Part shown: positions 32,535-43,400 of the stretch, piece by piece
How the letters are laid out: every line of letters starts with the position of its first letter
How positions within the stretch are numbered: the first letter of the stretch is position 1
NCBI RefSeq assembly: GCF_004337985.1
Contig: NW_021940925.1
Coordinates: 310,001-374,000 of the forward strand
Length of the DNA: 64,000 bases
Direction of reading: 5' to 3'
Origin: Pyricularia pennisetigena
Lineage: Eukaryota; Ascomycota; Sordariomycetes; Magnaporthales; Pyriculariaceae
The notes under the pieces: model-generated
What the model was told of the DNA's origin: nothing
Databases searched by the model: none
What the model saw: only the letters and a program-made list of their open reading frames with translations
Position numbers and translations under genes: made by a program

Positions 32535-34392
32535 ACGTTGGGCTCCACATCTCCGACCCCCCTAAAGTCCGGCCCCCTTGAAAAATGTAACGACGAAATA
32601 CCCCTTTTATAAACCGATTTAAATGTAAACCTATCAACGCACAATAATACAATCATTGTCAGGCTCTCCCGGTTCGCTAACCTCTTCTCCATCGTTCAAA
32701 TCCTCTAAACAGTCCCTATTATTTTCCTGTGCTTCATAAACGTCTTTTTTGCTGACCAAAAGCTCGTTGGGATCCGGAATTACCCTTTTCCTTTTGACCG
32801 GCCGTACCGCCTCCAATTTTGCTTTTAACAAACTGATTTTTTGCTGAGCTTCAGCCAATAAGATATCCTTGGTTTCGAAGCTTTTTTGGACTTTTGCAAA
32901 CAAAAGCCGTGAAGTGGCGTTACTTTTTTCGGACCGGGAAATTTCCTGGAGTTGAAGTCGAATATCTCGGGTCGTTTTAGGGGTTTTCCAAATAAGTAAA
33001 GACTGGTCGTTAATTTTTTGGTTTGGGCTTTCCGGTGTTTTATCCCTTTGGAAGCCGTTATTTCTACCTTTTTCGACGTTGGCGTTGCTATTTTCTAATA
33101 AAAACGGGTTTAAAAGTGGTTTTGCCAAGTTCACCGGCCATAACCCCGTCGTACGCCAACCAGATTGAATGGTTTTTGCTATAAATGCTTTTGATCTGGC
33201 TTTTCGATAGCAAAGTAGAAAGTTTCGTTTCCCAACAACCGTTGAACAGCAAAACTGGTTTACAAATCCCAGGTGACGTCGATAAGCTTCCTTTAACGGC
33301 CCAAAAACCGATAAATCCAACGGTTGAAGAACGTGCGACGAATGAGGAGGTAAATATAAAAGCTGAATATTATTTTGGAGGCAAACAAGCATAAACTCGT
33401 CGCTGACGTGTGATCCGTGGCCGTCGAGAACTAATAAACGCTTTTCAGGAGTTAAAGGTTGGGTATTTGGAATAAACACCTTTTTTAACCATTCGATACC
33501 TGTTTCATTATTTGTCCACCCGTTTTCTGTTGCATGAAATTGCCAGGTATCGAAAGGACTTAAATCAGCTGGAAACCATTGTTGCTGTACGTTTTTCCCC
33601 TTAAATATAACGAGGGGAGGTATAACAGCCCCCGTAGCTGATACACATTCGATTATGCTCGTCCAACCCCGCGTTCCAGGCTCTTTTCGCTGTAATGGCC
33701 GGATTTTATTACGCCCTAACACCAGGCCATTAGATCCTTTGCCTTCCATTATACCTGTTTCGTCCATATTCCAACGGTTGGCCGGTTTTATAGTATCGAT
33801 AACGGGATTTTTCAAATAGGACCACCAAGATTTAATTACCTCGGTTGTAGCCCCATTAACCCGGGCATTTTCTATTCGCCGGGGCCTTTGGGTTTTCAAA
33901 ATTGGATATCGGGCTATAAAACGGCTAACCCAATGTTTCCCAAGGCTTTTTCTTTCTCCGGCGGCCTGAAGAATTCGTTCCGCAAAATAGCGTAGTTCTT
34001 GATGCGTTGGCGGAAGGCCTAACGCGGCCTGCGCAAGTACCCAATCTGCCAAATAGGTCTCCTGCTCCTGTGAAAGCCTTTGACAAAATCTTTTCGCTTG
34101 TTGAATTGACTGGGCCCCCTTTAAACGATCGTGAAGGGTACTCCGAGGAATACCCCATTTTTGCGAGGTTTTGTGAACTGATTTGCCATTTCTTATGTCA
34201 GAAATGGCAGCAAGAAGCTGATTTTCAGTGTACTGTTTCATTGGAAAGTTTGGAGCAAGAATCTTCAAAATGCAAGTTCTAAAGTGAAAAATTCGTCTAG
34301 ATATTTATAAAATAAAACAAAGGGTTGACGTGGCTGAGTAGATATTTTTAGGGGCCGGACTTTAGGGGGGTCGGAGATGTGGAGCCCAACGT
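32535..34392 (-). mobile_element. Intact Fot1/pogo-type transposon, copy 3
   Basis: 1858 bp with the same 42-bp terminal repeats as copies 1 and 2 and TA duplication at 32533-32534 and 34393-34394. Differs from copy 2 by only a few bases, for example CCTGGAGTTG against CCTGTAGTTG. No RIP damage. Confidence 0.95.
32634..34241 (-). CDS. Fot1/pogo-family transposase (535 aa), copy 3
   Basis: Read from ATG at 34241, intact throughout, with the psq-type helix-turn-helix, the CENP-B/Tc5 domain and catalytic Asp160, Asp273 and Asp309. It shares ESPNQK with copy 2 and has its own change SKKDVYEA (Asp for Asn) near the C-terminus. Three intact sources mean transposase could be supplied for this family. 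Confidence 0.95.
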   Translation of the reverse strand: MKQYTENQLLAAISDIRNGKSVHKTSQKWGIPRSTLHDRLKGAQSIQQAKRFCQRLSQEQETYLADWVLAQAALGLPPTHQELRYFAERILQAAGERKSLGKHWVSRFIARYPILKTQRPRRIENARVNGATTEVIKSWWSYLKNPVIDTIKPANRWNMDETGIMEGKGSNGLVLGRNKIRPLQRKEPGTRGWTSIIECVSATGAVIPPLVIFKGKNVQQQWFPADLSPFDTWQFHATENGWTNNETGIEWLKKVFIPNTQPLTPEKRLLVLDGHGSHVSDEFMLVCLQNNIQLLYLPPHSSHVLQPLDLSVFGPLKEAYRRHLGFVNQFCCSTVVGKRNFLLCYRKARSKAFIAKTIQSGWRTTGLWPVNLAKPLLNPFLLENSNANVEKGRNNGFQRDKTPESPNQKINDQSLLIWKTPKTTRDIRLQLQEISRSEKSNATSRLLFAKVQKSFETKDILLAEAQQKISLLKAKLEAVRPVKRKRVIPDPNELLVSKKDVYEAQENNRDCLEDLNDGEEVSEPGEPDNDCIIVR

Positions 34393-34394
34393 TA

Positions 34395-35529
34395 TACAAT
34401 TATTTTATATTGTAATATTTCTATAAAACTTATTTAAATAATTTACCTACGGACGATTTATATATGTTTTCACTTTCTTAATCGCGCAAATGAATATAGT
34501 GCTATTTATCATAAGCAATAACATGAGATAATATGCTGTCTATGAATGTTTGAACGGCTTCTAGTATAAATGTTATACCGTACTATAACATTCTAATACA
34601 GGTTTTCAATGTTATAGATTTGGGCTTGTCCAAAAAGCTTAACATCTAATTGAAAAGACGCCCTCTCAAGAGAGACACTGTGCCAGTCGATCGCAAATTT
34701 GCGGTTTTATATGAGCAAAGACTTTGGTCTCTATTGAATTGCACGCTAACATATTATAAAAAATTAATTATAACTTTAGGGTGACTACGTCCGGGTTATA
34801 ACCACTTATGGGTAACCCACTGTAAATAATAGAAAGAATATAATGTAACCAGTGAGTGAGTAACTAAAAGAGGGAATCTAACGTTTAAAAATTTACGGGT
34901 AAATGTTTCGAAATAAATATGGTTAATATTAGGAGGTTTAGTCCCAGATATTAATACCAATGGCGCACAAGTTTAATTATGCGCATACATTAATTATATA
35001 TATATATATATATATAATGAAATGTTCTCTTGTGCGCAAAACACCCCCCAAATGACTTTCCCCTCGATAAAAATTGAAGCTTACTAGTTTGTTACGCAGA
35101 GAAAATACAATTGCGCCAAAGCTTTTACAAAGTATAATTGTTCATGTTTTAATTCGCACAATGACCTTTAGGTTAATATTTGCTAATTTACTCTATTATC
35201 GCGGCTGGCTCTACCATTTTAAAGAATTTCCTAAAAAGATTTTAATGATTTTTAATAAATCGCATCCGTTATAATTGGTGAATAAGTTCGGAACTCCTCC
35301 AACGCCGGTAACATTTGCGGTTAGGTTATTATTTTAAACGAACCTCACTTCATATAATTAAGTCTTTAGATATAAATAATTAACGCCGTTCAAGGTTTGT
35401 TTTTGGATAAATTCCAATGGAATGTTTATACCCAAACGCTTTTCGCAAATAGTTGAAAAATTCGCTAATGTTTTAACGAAACAATTATTAACTATAAAAC
35501 GCTTTAGTAAAAATGTGCTGCAGTTAACC
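34395..35529. other. AT-rich single-copy flank with (TA)n run
   Basis: No repeat relic recognised. A (TA)n microsatellite lies at about 34995-35016. The plus frame at 35074-35274 opens at TTG and has no signal or motif, so I do not call it. This is the 3-prime side of the secreted-protein gene. Confidence 0.4.
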
Positions 35530-35943
35530 CTAATTAGAATCTACTGGTAATTGGTTAAACTTACGTAAGCGATTTGTCCTATTTATCCTTTTTCGAATTT
35601 CCGCCCGGCTGGGACCATCGGTAAACCATTGGGCTAATACCCAAATTGTTAAACCAGTTGGAGGATGTGTAATACGTTCCGCTTCGCATTTATCATTCAT
35701 TTTAACTATGGTAACTTCTTGCAATCCTCCAATGGTAAAGCTGGCTGTACCAGGAGCGGTGGTTAATTCGTAGTATTTGTATTTGTGCCTTATATCTTGT
35801 TTCGACACAATTACGGCGCAAACGTGAATGCTATCTCCCATGCGCGAAATGTCGAGCGTGTTTTTTTTTCTATAACCGCTGCCGAGGACGAAGGCTGGAA
35901 CGACTACCAAAGCTATAAAGGTAAATAGACGCGCAAAAATCAT
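35530..35943 (-). CDS. Putative small secreted protein (effector-like), 137 aa
   Basis: Intact frame from ATG at 35943 (the open frame reaches back to a TTG at 35961). Residues 1-22 form a typical secretion signal: MIFAR, a hydrophobic core FIALVVVPAFVL, then GSG. The mature part is about 115 residues with exactly two cysteines (42 in IHVCAV and 86 in DKCEAE), alternating beta-like segments between them (YKYYELTT, ASFTIGG, EVTIVKM) and a basic, helical-looking C-terminus. Small size, signal peptide and a gene-poor, transposon-rich setting are typical of fungal effector genes. The two-cysteine, about 43-residue spacing recalls the MAX effector fold, but that is only a pattern resemblance. No family assigned. 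Confidence 0.7.
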   Translation of the reverse strand: MIFARLFTFIALVVVPAFVLGSGYRKKNTLDISRMGDSIHVCAVIVSKQDIRHKYKYYELTTAPGTASFTIGGLQEVTIVKMNDKCEAERITHPPTGLTIWVLAQWFTDGPSRAEIRKRINRTNRLRKFNQLPVDSN

Positions 35944-36028
35944 TGTAAAATATAAAACCAAAAAAATTTACAAAGAAATTTGGGATGCAAAGAAAAAAGT
36001 AGTTAAAACTTTGAAAATGCGTAAAGTT
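35944..36028 (-). promoter_or_regulatory. Residual 5-prime region of the secreted-protein gene
   Basis: Only 85 bp separate the ATG from MULE-like copy D. Before the insertion this joined directly to 37896 onward, where a TTTAAAT stretch at about 37913 could have served the promoter. Nothing more specific is visible. Confidence 0.4.
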
Positions 36029-37886
36029 TAGTCTCAGGGCTCATCCCTGAAGCCCAAAGCTCCACAATTGATCCACTTCGCTCCACTTCGTGGCTCAATT
36101 GCGGCTTTGCAATGTACCTGTGGGTCCATCCAAAGAACGCTCTGGTTCAGGTCTGAGGACAACTTGTCGATTTTCGCCGTTCATGGCGGTATTTTTGGCC
36201 TTTTTTTAACCGAAACTCCTTTATTATTCCACAACCATGCATAATATTGAAAAAATAAAATATCGTTGAAAATAGCGTTTAATACCGCTATTAGCAGCGA
36301 TTCGATTGATTTTTATATCTGTTATAATGGCCGAATTGGATACCACCTGCCCTTAATCCGTTCATGGCGGTACTGTTTTTACGATTTTTTTTTCGATTTT
36401 CGATTTTTTTTAATATTATTTTTAATTTTTGACCAAATTTTATAATTTTTGCACGTGGAGGGTCGTATAAACTTATATATTATTATACTGAATTTTGGTG
36501 CATATATCACATTATATAAGCAGTTAAATAAGCGGATAGGCAAAGTATATACTTTTTTATATATAATTTACAATCGAAACTCGTTTATATTTTTACCAAT
36601 TTTAACGATAATAAAACCAAAACTTCAGAAACTCGATTACGTATATAAACAAGCGTCCACATCCACTTCTACCCATTATATTGGTTTTGAAAACTGTTTA
36701 ATAAAAAAAAATGCTAAATGTGTATTTTATAAATCTTTTTGCTTTATTTAATTAATTTTATATTATTTTCGTTTTGCAGCCAAATTTTGTTTTTTTTGCA
36801 CGTGGGGGGTGGTATTTATAAATTTAATATAACATTTCATTTTAGTACGTATACCTAATTATATAAGCCCTTAAATATGCGGATAGGTAAAGTGTATCCA
36901 ATTTTCTATATATTTTGCAATCGAAATGTTTTTATATTTTTACCAATTTTAACATTAATAAAACCAAAGTTTGTAGAAAAGGACTATGTATATAAATAAA
37001 CGTCAACGTGAAACCCGATCCACAATACCGGCCCTTTTTATTTTTTTATAATAAAAAATGACAAATTTGTGTTATTTTTATATTTTTTGCTTTATTTAAT
37101 TGAATGAAATTTATAAAAGAAAAATTTATGTAAAATGTATTAATAAACTGATAAAGGAATGCGCCAGTTTAAAATATTTTCATTTTACCAATATTCGCGT
37201 AAATTATTTAATTGTTTAACAAATTGTTAATTTATATAAATATATTAATAAAACTTTTGTTTTAATCGATAATTGCATGCACTTTGCAGTATTAGGTCGG
37301 CTAAACTATAAATACTGTAACTAAAACTAAAATTGATATTATATACTATTATTCAAAATAGAAATTAAATATAATGAAAAATTACACATTTTATTTAATA
37401 TTTTAATATCTTTTCAAATACAGTGGTTACAAAAACGCGGCCGACAGTCAGGTAATTAGTAAACTCCAATAAATCTAACGCAACTTACTATATATTTTTA
37501 TAATTTGTATTTATTTTTCTATATGAATATTTATTTGCATACTATGGGTACACTATTTTCTTTTACCATTATAATGCGAATATATTGTGTATACCCGCTA
37601 CAAACGGCAGAATACCACAAATTATCCTTATATTAATAAAACAATAATTAGCGATATCGCAACATTAGGTATATTATTAATAATACCGTTATAAACGGCG
37701 AAATGCTACAAATTATCGTTGGTGGTACCGCCGTGAACGGCGAAATGCGACAAGATGTCCTCAGACTAGAACGAGCGCGATCTTTTCGGCCAATGTAATT
37801 GGTCGAAAAGCCATGTGGCTGAAAGGTACATGGAGCGCTCGGTCCCCACTGCGAAGCAGGGGGGTCTAGTCTGAGCACTGAGACTA
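36029..37886 (+). mobile_element. MULE-like element copy D, upstream of secreted-protein gene
   Basis: 1858 bp, termini TAGTCTCAGGGCTCA and GAGCACTGAGACTA, with a perfect 9-bp duplication CGTAAAGTT at 36020-36028 and 37887-37895. No transposase frame. Two internal CACGTGG subrepeats (about 36452 and 36799). Best-preserved plus-orientation copy of the family. Confidence 0.9.
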
Positions 37887-37895
37887 CGTAAAGTT

Positions 37896-38654
37896 TCAAA
37901 AGGTGCAGTGCATTTAAATAGTAAAACTACAAGATGTTTATACGAGGGAAATGCTTATATATATTTGGTATGGATGTCCCACAGCTGATAAATAATTGCT
38001 AATATTTAGAAATGTCGAGCACACTTTGGCAAAACAGAGAATCAAGCGGGATTGTAAAAGCTAAAAGTATAAAAATCTTTGGCAGCTAAACCTTTGGGTT
38101 TTGCACTAAGTTATTAATATGTGATAAATATAGCGGTAATTTAATTTTAATTTTGCCTGGCTGCCGTTTTAAATAGCATCGGTGTCGCCGCAGAGGAAGT
38201 TATTCACGCTTTAAAAATATTTACTTTCTATAAATAGCCGCGAAAATACTCGAGGGGAGGCCGGTAAAGTGCTTAGGGTTGAAAATTTTGCTTTTATTTA
38301 AATCCTTGGCGATTTCGCTCGTTTATAACTATTTCTTAAAAACAAATGGGTACCATTAGTGGTATTAGAAATCCGATTTCTTTATGTGAAAGTCGATGGC
38401 GCGCCGGCTTCATCCCGCAAAATAGGCAGCCTTTATAAGTACGTAATAGCCGCGATATAAATATCGAAAATGCATTGCGAAAGTTTTTAACTGTTACGGC
38501 TTGGAAGAGGAACAAAGAAATGTACATCGCTATAAAATAGAAATGTTAATAATATAAATTACGCTATTATTTAAATGGTGAACTTACTTAATTTAAGGGC
38601 TTACACCTACATCCTGAAGCTCCACAATCAATCGTAAGTTAATCACGCGTCTTT
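37896..38654. other. Single-copy flank, no certain gene
   Basis: UnRIPed DNA that before insertion of copy D was directly upstream of the secreted-protein gene. A minus frame at 38336-38527 (63 codons from ATG, hydrophobic start, one CLFC pair) is too short and featureless to call. Confidence 0.4.
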
Positions 38655-39675
38655 TAGTCTCAGGGCTCATCCCCAAAGCCCAGAACCCCACAATTAATCC
38701 ACTTTGTCGCTCAATTGCGGCTTTGCAATGTACCTGTAGAATTATCCCAGAAACTGTTTGGTTTAGGTCTGAGGATAATTTGTCGATTTTCGCTGTTTAT
38801 GGCGGTATTTTCGGCATTTTGGCGGCCAATATTCCGTAATAAAAAAATAAATCAAAATTGTAAAAACAAACGGGTTGCACATTAAAGAATAGTATTTAAT
38901 ACCGCCATTAACAGCGATTTAACTTTTGTTTTTATCTATTATAACCGCCGAAATCAATTCCATTTGCCCTTAACCCATTCATGGTGGTACTATTTCTTCG
39001 GCTTTTTGCCGATATTCGAATTGTTTTAATACTATTTTTGGTTTTCGGCTAAATATTATAATTCTTGCACGTGGAGCGTCGTATACGTATAAATAAGCAT
39101 ATATGCAGTTTTTGTATATAAAGCTGACTAGATAAGCCGTGAAATAAACGAATAGGTTATTTATATATATTTTCACATATAATTTACAATCCAAACGCTT
39201 CAATATTTTCACCAACTTAATCGATGATAATATAGAAAGTTCAGGTATTGGATAGCGTATATGTACAGACGTCCACGTGGAATTTAACTTATAAAACCCG
39301 CTTTTATTATTCTTTTATACCAAAGAGTGCTAAATTTGTGTTTTTTATCTATTTTTTGCTTCATTTAACTAATTTCATAATATTTTTGTGTTCCAACCAA
39401 ATTTTAGAGTTTCTGCACGTGGGGGCCGGGGGGGAGGTTATGCGTACATGTCATACTTAGTTTCAGTTTGGTATACGTATTAAATTATACAACTCGTGGA
39501 ATAAGCGGATAGGTAAGGTGCGTATAATATTATATATAAGTTATCATCGAAACGCTTTTATATTTTCACCAATTTTAACGTTAATTAACCCAAATCCTCA
39601 GGTGTTAAACTACGTATAAAAACGGGCGTGTACTTGAAATCCGGTTTAAAATCCCCGCTTTTATTATTTTCTCAT
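38655..39675 (+). mobile_element. MULE-like element copy H, right part missing
   Basis: Left terminus TAGTCTCAGGGCTCATCC at 38655 and about 1 kb collinear with copy D, including both CACGTG-containing blocks. It then stops at the terminal repeat of a Fot1 relic near 39679. More diverged than the other copies. Confidence 0.75.
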
Positions 39676-39678
39676 CTA

Positions 39679-40495
39679 ACGTCTGGTACCCCGTGATGGC
39701 CACCCCCCCTGTTAGCCACACCGAAAATTCCAACAATGAACTACCTACTTTTAGAAACTAATTTAAATATTAAACTCTGAAAGAATAAAAATACAATCGT
39801 TTTCAGGCTGTTCCGGTTTATTAACCTTTTCTTTATCAGTTAAAAATTCCGAATTTTCATTTTATTTTCCTGCAATTAAATAATATTCTATTTATTAATA
39901 TAAAACTCGTTTTAATCCAGAATTACCCTTTTTTTCGCCGGCCGTATTACTTCCAATTGAGTTTCCAATAAATTAATTTTTGCTGCGCGTTAACCAAAAA
40001 TACATATTTTGTTTCGAAGCTTTTTTGGATTTTTGCACATAAAAAAAGGGAAGTAGGGTTAACTTTATTGGATTGGGAAAATCTTTGCAGTTAAAATCGC
40101 ATATTTCGGGTCGTTTTAGGGATTTTCCAAATAAATAAAAACGGGTCGTTAATTTTTTGGGTTAGGTTTTCCGGTGTTTTATCCTTTAATAATCCTTTAT
40201 ATTTATTTTCATAACGTTGGCGTTGCTATTCTCTTTCAAAAAAGGGTTAAAAAATAGTTTTACCAAACTTACCGGCTATAAACCCGTTATACGCCACCCA
40301 AATTAAATATTTCTTCCTTTAACTATTTTCGACTTGGTTATATTATAATAAAAACCGAATTTTCGTTCTCCAATAATTGTTAAATAGCAAAATTGGTTAA
40401 TAGATCCAAATTAATAACGATAAACCTTTTTCACGGCCTAAAAACCGATAAATCTAGTAATTGGAAAACGTATAGCGAATTATAGGGTAAATATA
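39679..40495 (-). mobile_element. RIPed Fot1 relic, C-terminal half only
   Basis: Starts after TA with ACGTCTGGTACCCCGTG, a diverged form of the terminal repeat seen at 30769. It is then collinear (minus strand) with the transposase C-terminus and on to the YLPPHSSHVLQPLD region near 40440, with stops. It ends where the GGGTTAGGG stretch and the non-LTR element begin. Confidence 0.7.
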
Positions 40496-40504
40496 GGGTT
40501 AGGG
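40496..40504 (+). other. Telomere-like GGGTTAGGG at an element junction
   Basis: One and a half TTAGGG-type repeats exactly between the truncated Fot1 relic and the 3-prime end of the non-LTR retrotransposon relic. Too short to be a telomere scar on its own. Confidence 0.4.
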
Positions 40505-40555
40505 TTTTCATCCGCGTTTTATTTAAGTTCTAAGCTATTTGTTACGTTATTTTAC

Positions 40556-40800
40556 CTAAAAATGGAGTAAAAAAAAATGAGGCATAAAGATAAGAAAAGC
40601 AAAAGAAAAACCAAACAAACGACCAAATAAGCAAGCATTTAAGCAAAAAATTCAGGTAGAATACCAAATAAAAGCAAAAGCAAAAACGGAAGAGAAAAAA
40701 ATAAAAGCAAAATGTTGAAAACAATCGAAGAAAATAAAAAAAAAATAAAAACAAAAATAAAATAAAAAAATAAAAAAAAGGAAAAATGCTTAACGAGGGT
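40556..40800 (+). repeat. A-rich low-complexity tract
   Basis: About 240 bp, almost only A with scattered C, G and T on the plus strand. It lies between the telomere-like junction and the end of the non-LTR element frame at 40856, so it would be a pyrimidine-rich 3-prime untranslated region of that leftward element. Confidence 0.6.
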
Positions 40801-40855
40801 GTTTAAAAAAAGTGGTAAATATGGTTAACTAGCGAATATAACCGACAAAAAAAAA

Positions 40856-43050
40856 TCAGATTCGTCGAGGTAGGTTTTTAGCTATCGATGCTGTAACCGT
40901 TATTTTAAACCGTAGTAAAGCCAACGAAATCAAAATATCTAACCAATAGGCTGCAACGGGACCCACTAATATCTGCAGCAGTTTATAAAATTGTGCGGTG
41001 CGTTTTTCCATAAATTTACCTGTACTAATAATTAGTGGGTGAAAATATGGATCCAGAAAATGGTACTTTCGTCGCTTTTTATTGGCTATTTCCGTTAATG
41101 TTTTAAACGGGTTTATATTAGTGTAATCTTTCTTTATTGGTACGACTTGTACGTCGCAATAATATTTAGAAATTTCATTTATAACCGTAAAATCTGCCCT
41201 GGACCCGTTAAAGGCCCTGCGTATACCGGAGCGATAGGGGGTTATTGGAAAATTTCCGGGGGTTGCGGGGCCGTCAAGGGTAGGGCTGACTTCGTTGTCG
41301 TTAATATTAACTCCGGGGTTAAGATTGTTGTTGATTTCGTTGTTGATTTCGTTGTTAATTCCGCTGTTGATTCCGTTGCTAATATTAGGGTCGAAATGAT
41401 TTAGATCTAGATCCTTTTCGACGTGCAATTGGGGTTTAATGGATAAAGCTGGAATAAATGCGTATTTTATATATCCGTGGCGGGTTATTCTTTTACGTAA
41501 AACCCTTTTCCAAACGTTTTCGTGGTTAATATTGGTTAAATTACCGCAATAACTGCAAAAGTTATTTCACGATTTAACCGGTGCTAATAACTTGATTAGA
41601 ACGGTTTCGGCGATTTTAATATCCGTTAGTTAATTCAATTTTTAAATGGGTAAAATATTCAACCATTTGCGGTTTAAATAATTGGCGTTTTTTGTTAAAA
41701 CGTTGCGTTGGGTGGTCAAAAGGTCGTTTTTGCAATTAGCAAATATACCTATGTGTAAAAGCTTTAAGATTTACGCTGCCGTAGGCCCGTGGTCTATTCA
41801 AACAAAGGTGGATATTCGTTAAACTTGCCGGGATATTTTTGTTGCTAAATTTTTGGCTGCATTATAAATATTTAAAACGATAACATTATATCGAAATAAA
41901 CTCAAAGTTCCGTTATTTATAGGTAATATAATTAACGGTAGAATATATTCGCTCATACGATTTTTGCTGGTTAAATTAGTAATGAAATCCGTTTATAATT
42001 TATCGACTTTTTCCCACAATTCCCATAAAATTTCAAAAGTAAAAATGCATAATAGATGCTTTAATAATAATTGGGTAATTTTAAATAATAATAAAAGTCT
42101 ATATTATTTAAATAATTTGTAAAATAAATTAACGGCCGTTTCGAATTTTTCGATTTAATTCTATATATCTTTTTCACGAAAGTGCGTAAATCCAATAAGC
42201 AAACCCAAAATTTATAAACCGTTAATTTTTAAATTTTCGATATCCGTTTTTGTAAACTTGGTGTCATTAAAGGTAAAAGCGCTGTTTTTAACAATACCGG
42301 ATATTTTATTTAAAATTGTTAGCGTTTTAGATAAAATGTAAACCTCGTTTCAATAAACCGCTATATATATATTTGGGAATGGTTTTCTGGATCGCTTTTA
42401 AAATCGGTTTAAAAACGAGGCTAAATAAAAACGGTCCTAAAAAATCCCCCTATCGTATAATTCATAAAAAAACTATTATGGATCTATTTTCCGTTATTAA
42501 AATCGAAAGTTGTTTGTAGGCCCAATAGGTAAATCGGTAAGAGGTGTGTGCAAGTTTGGCTACTAAAAGGCTATTGCAGCCCTGGAAACGCTATTAAAAC
42601 CTTTTTTTTAAATCCAGGGGAATAATTGTATTTATACTTTCACAATTACATCCCATAATAGCTTTTTCAAAGGTATAAATAACCGCTTTTACCCCTTTAA
42701 ACTGTTAACCCCTAATTGGAAAAATAATAAACAACCGGATTTATATAAAATTAAAAAATAGTTTTGAAAGCTATTTTATAAATTAATTTTCCAACAGCAA
42801 TGGGGCGGATACTTCCGTCGGGTTTATTAAAATTTATAAATCGTAAAGCACAAAATAAATCCTGGCCAGGGGCTAACCTTTAACAAATTATATCCGCTAA
42901 AAATCGTAAAACCAAAAGGACGTTGTTTTCGTTATTATTTCCGTTATCGTTATTTGCGTTGTTATTTGCGTTGCTTTTTCAAAGGTTTTATAATTGTATT
43001 TAAAAGTTCAATCCACCTATTTAGGCCTGGAGCCTTTTCCCTAATATTTT
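40856..43050 (-). pseudogene. Non-LTR retrotransposon relic with restriction-like endonuclease end
   Basis: Minus-strand reading through RIP stops gives the reverse-transcriptase landmarks in order: APGLNRWIELL (about 43030), KPDGSIRPIAVGKLIYKI (about 42820), LDFKKAFNSVSRAAI (about 42590) and GDFLGPFLFSLVF (about 42430). A clean 3-prime stretch follows, with FCSYCGNLTNINHEN and RHGYIKYAF (about 41550-41480), and then CDVQVVPIKKD, KRRKYHFLDPYFHPLIISTGK (about 41160-41000). A CCHC-like finger followed by a D...K..KY block is the layout of the restriction-like endonuclease of CRE/R2-type elements. Last 190 codons open (40856-41428). Asn/Asp-rich linker at 41280-41400. Confidence 0.7.
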
Positions 43051-43400
43051 ATATACGGGGATTAATATTTATAGGTTAATTTGTTTTAATCTGTCGTATA
43101 TACCAAATTTAACTCAATTTGGTTAATTTAATCAACGTATTTGGATTAATATGTTAATTGGAGGATTTAAATCCCATCACATTTGGATGTATATAATAGC
43201 GGGTGGATTTACATCCCATCCCATATGGATCCACAAATTAACAGGTTAATTAATATCCTATTTTACATGGATTTACATATTAGCGGGTGGAATTACATAT
43301 TAACGGGTTAATTTATATTTTTTCCTCTACCACGTTTTTCCCACCCGCGCCATTAACTAATCGACGTTACCGTATATTCATACACCGTATATTTACCCAG
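43051..43400. repeat. Imperfect short repeats, probable 5-prime region of the non-LTR element
   Basis: The phrases AGCGGGTGGATTTACATCCCA and close variants recur about three times between 43140 and 43310, with interleaved CATATGGAT and TTAACGGGTTAATTT blocks. It lies upstream of the first reverse-transcriptase landmark. Function not clear. Confidence 0.45.

Noticed and set aside
11332..34392. Starship-type giant element or CRISPR array
   Set aside because: No tyrosine recombinase (DUF3435-like) captain gene is visible, and the palindrome arrays have no uniform repeat-spacer structure.
38336..38527. 63-codon minus frame from ATG with hydrophobic start, possible second secreted peptide
   Set aside because: Hydrophobic start is interrupted by charged residues, there is no cleavage-like site, and length is within chance expectation.
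40542..40754. Phe-rich minus frame of 70 codons
   Set aside because: Translation of the A-rich low-complexity tract, not a protein.
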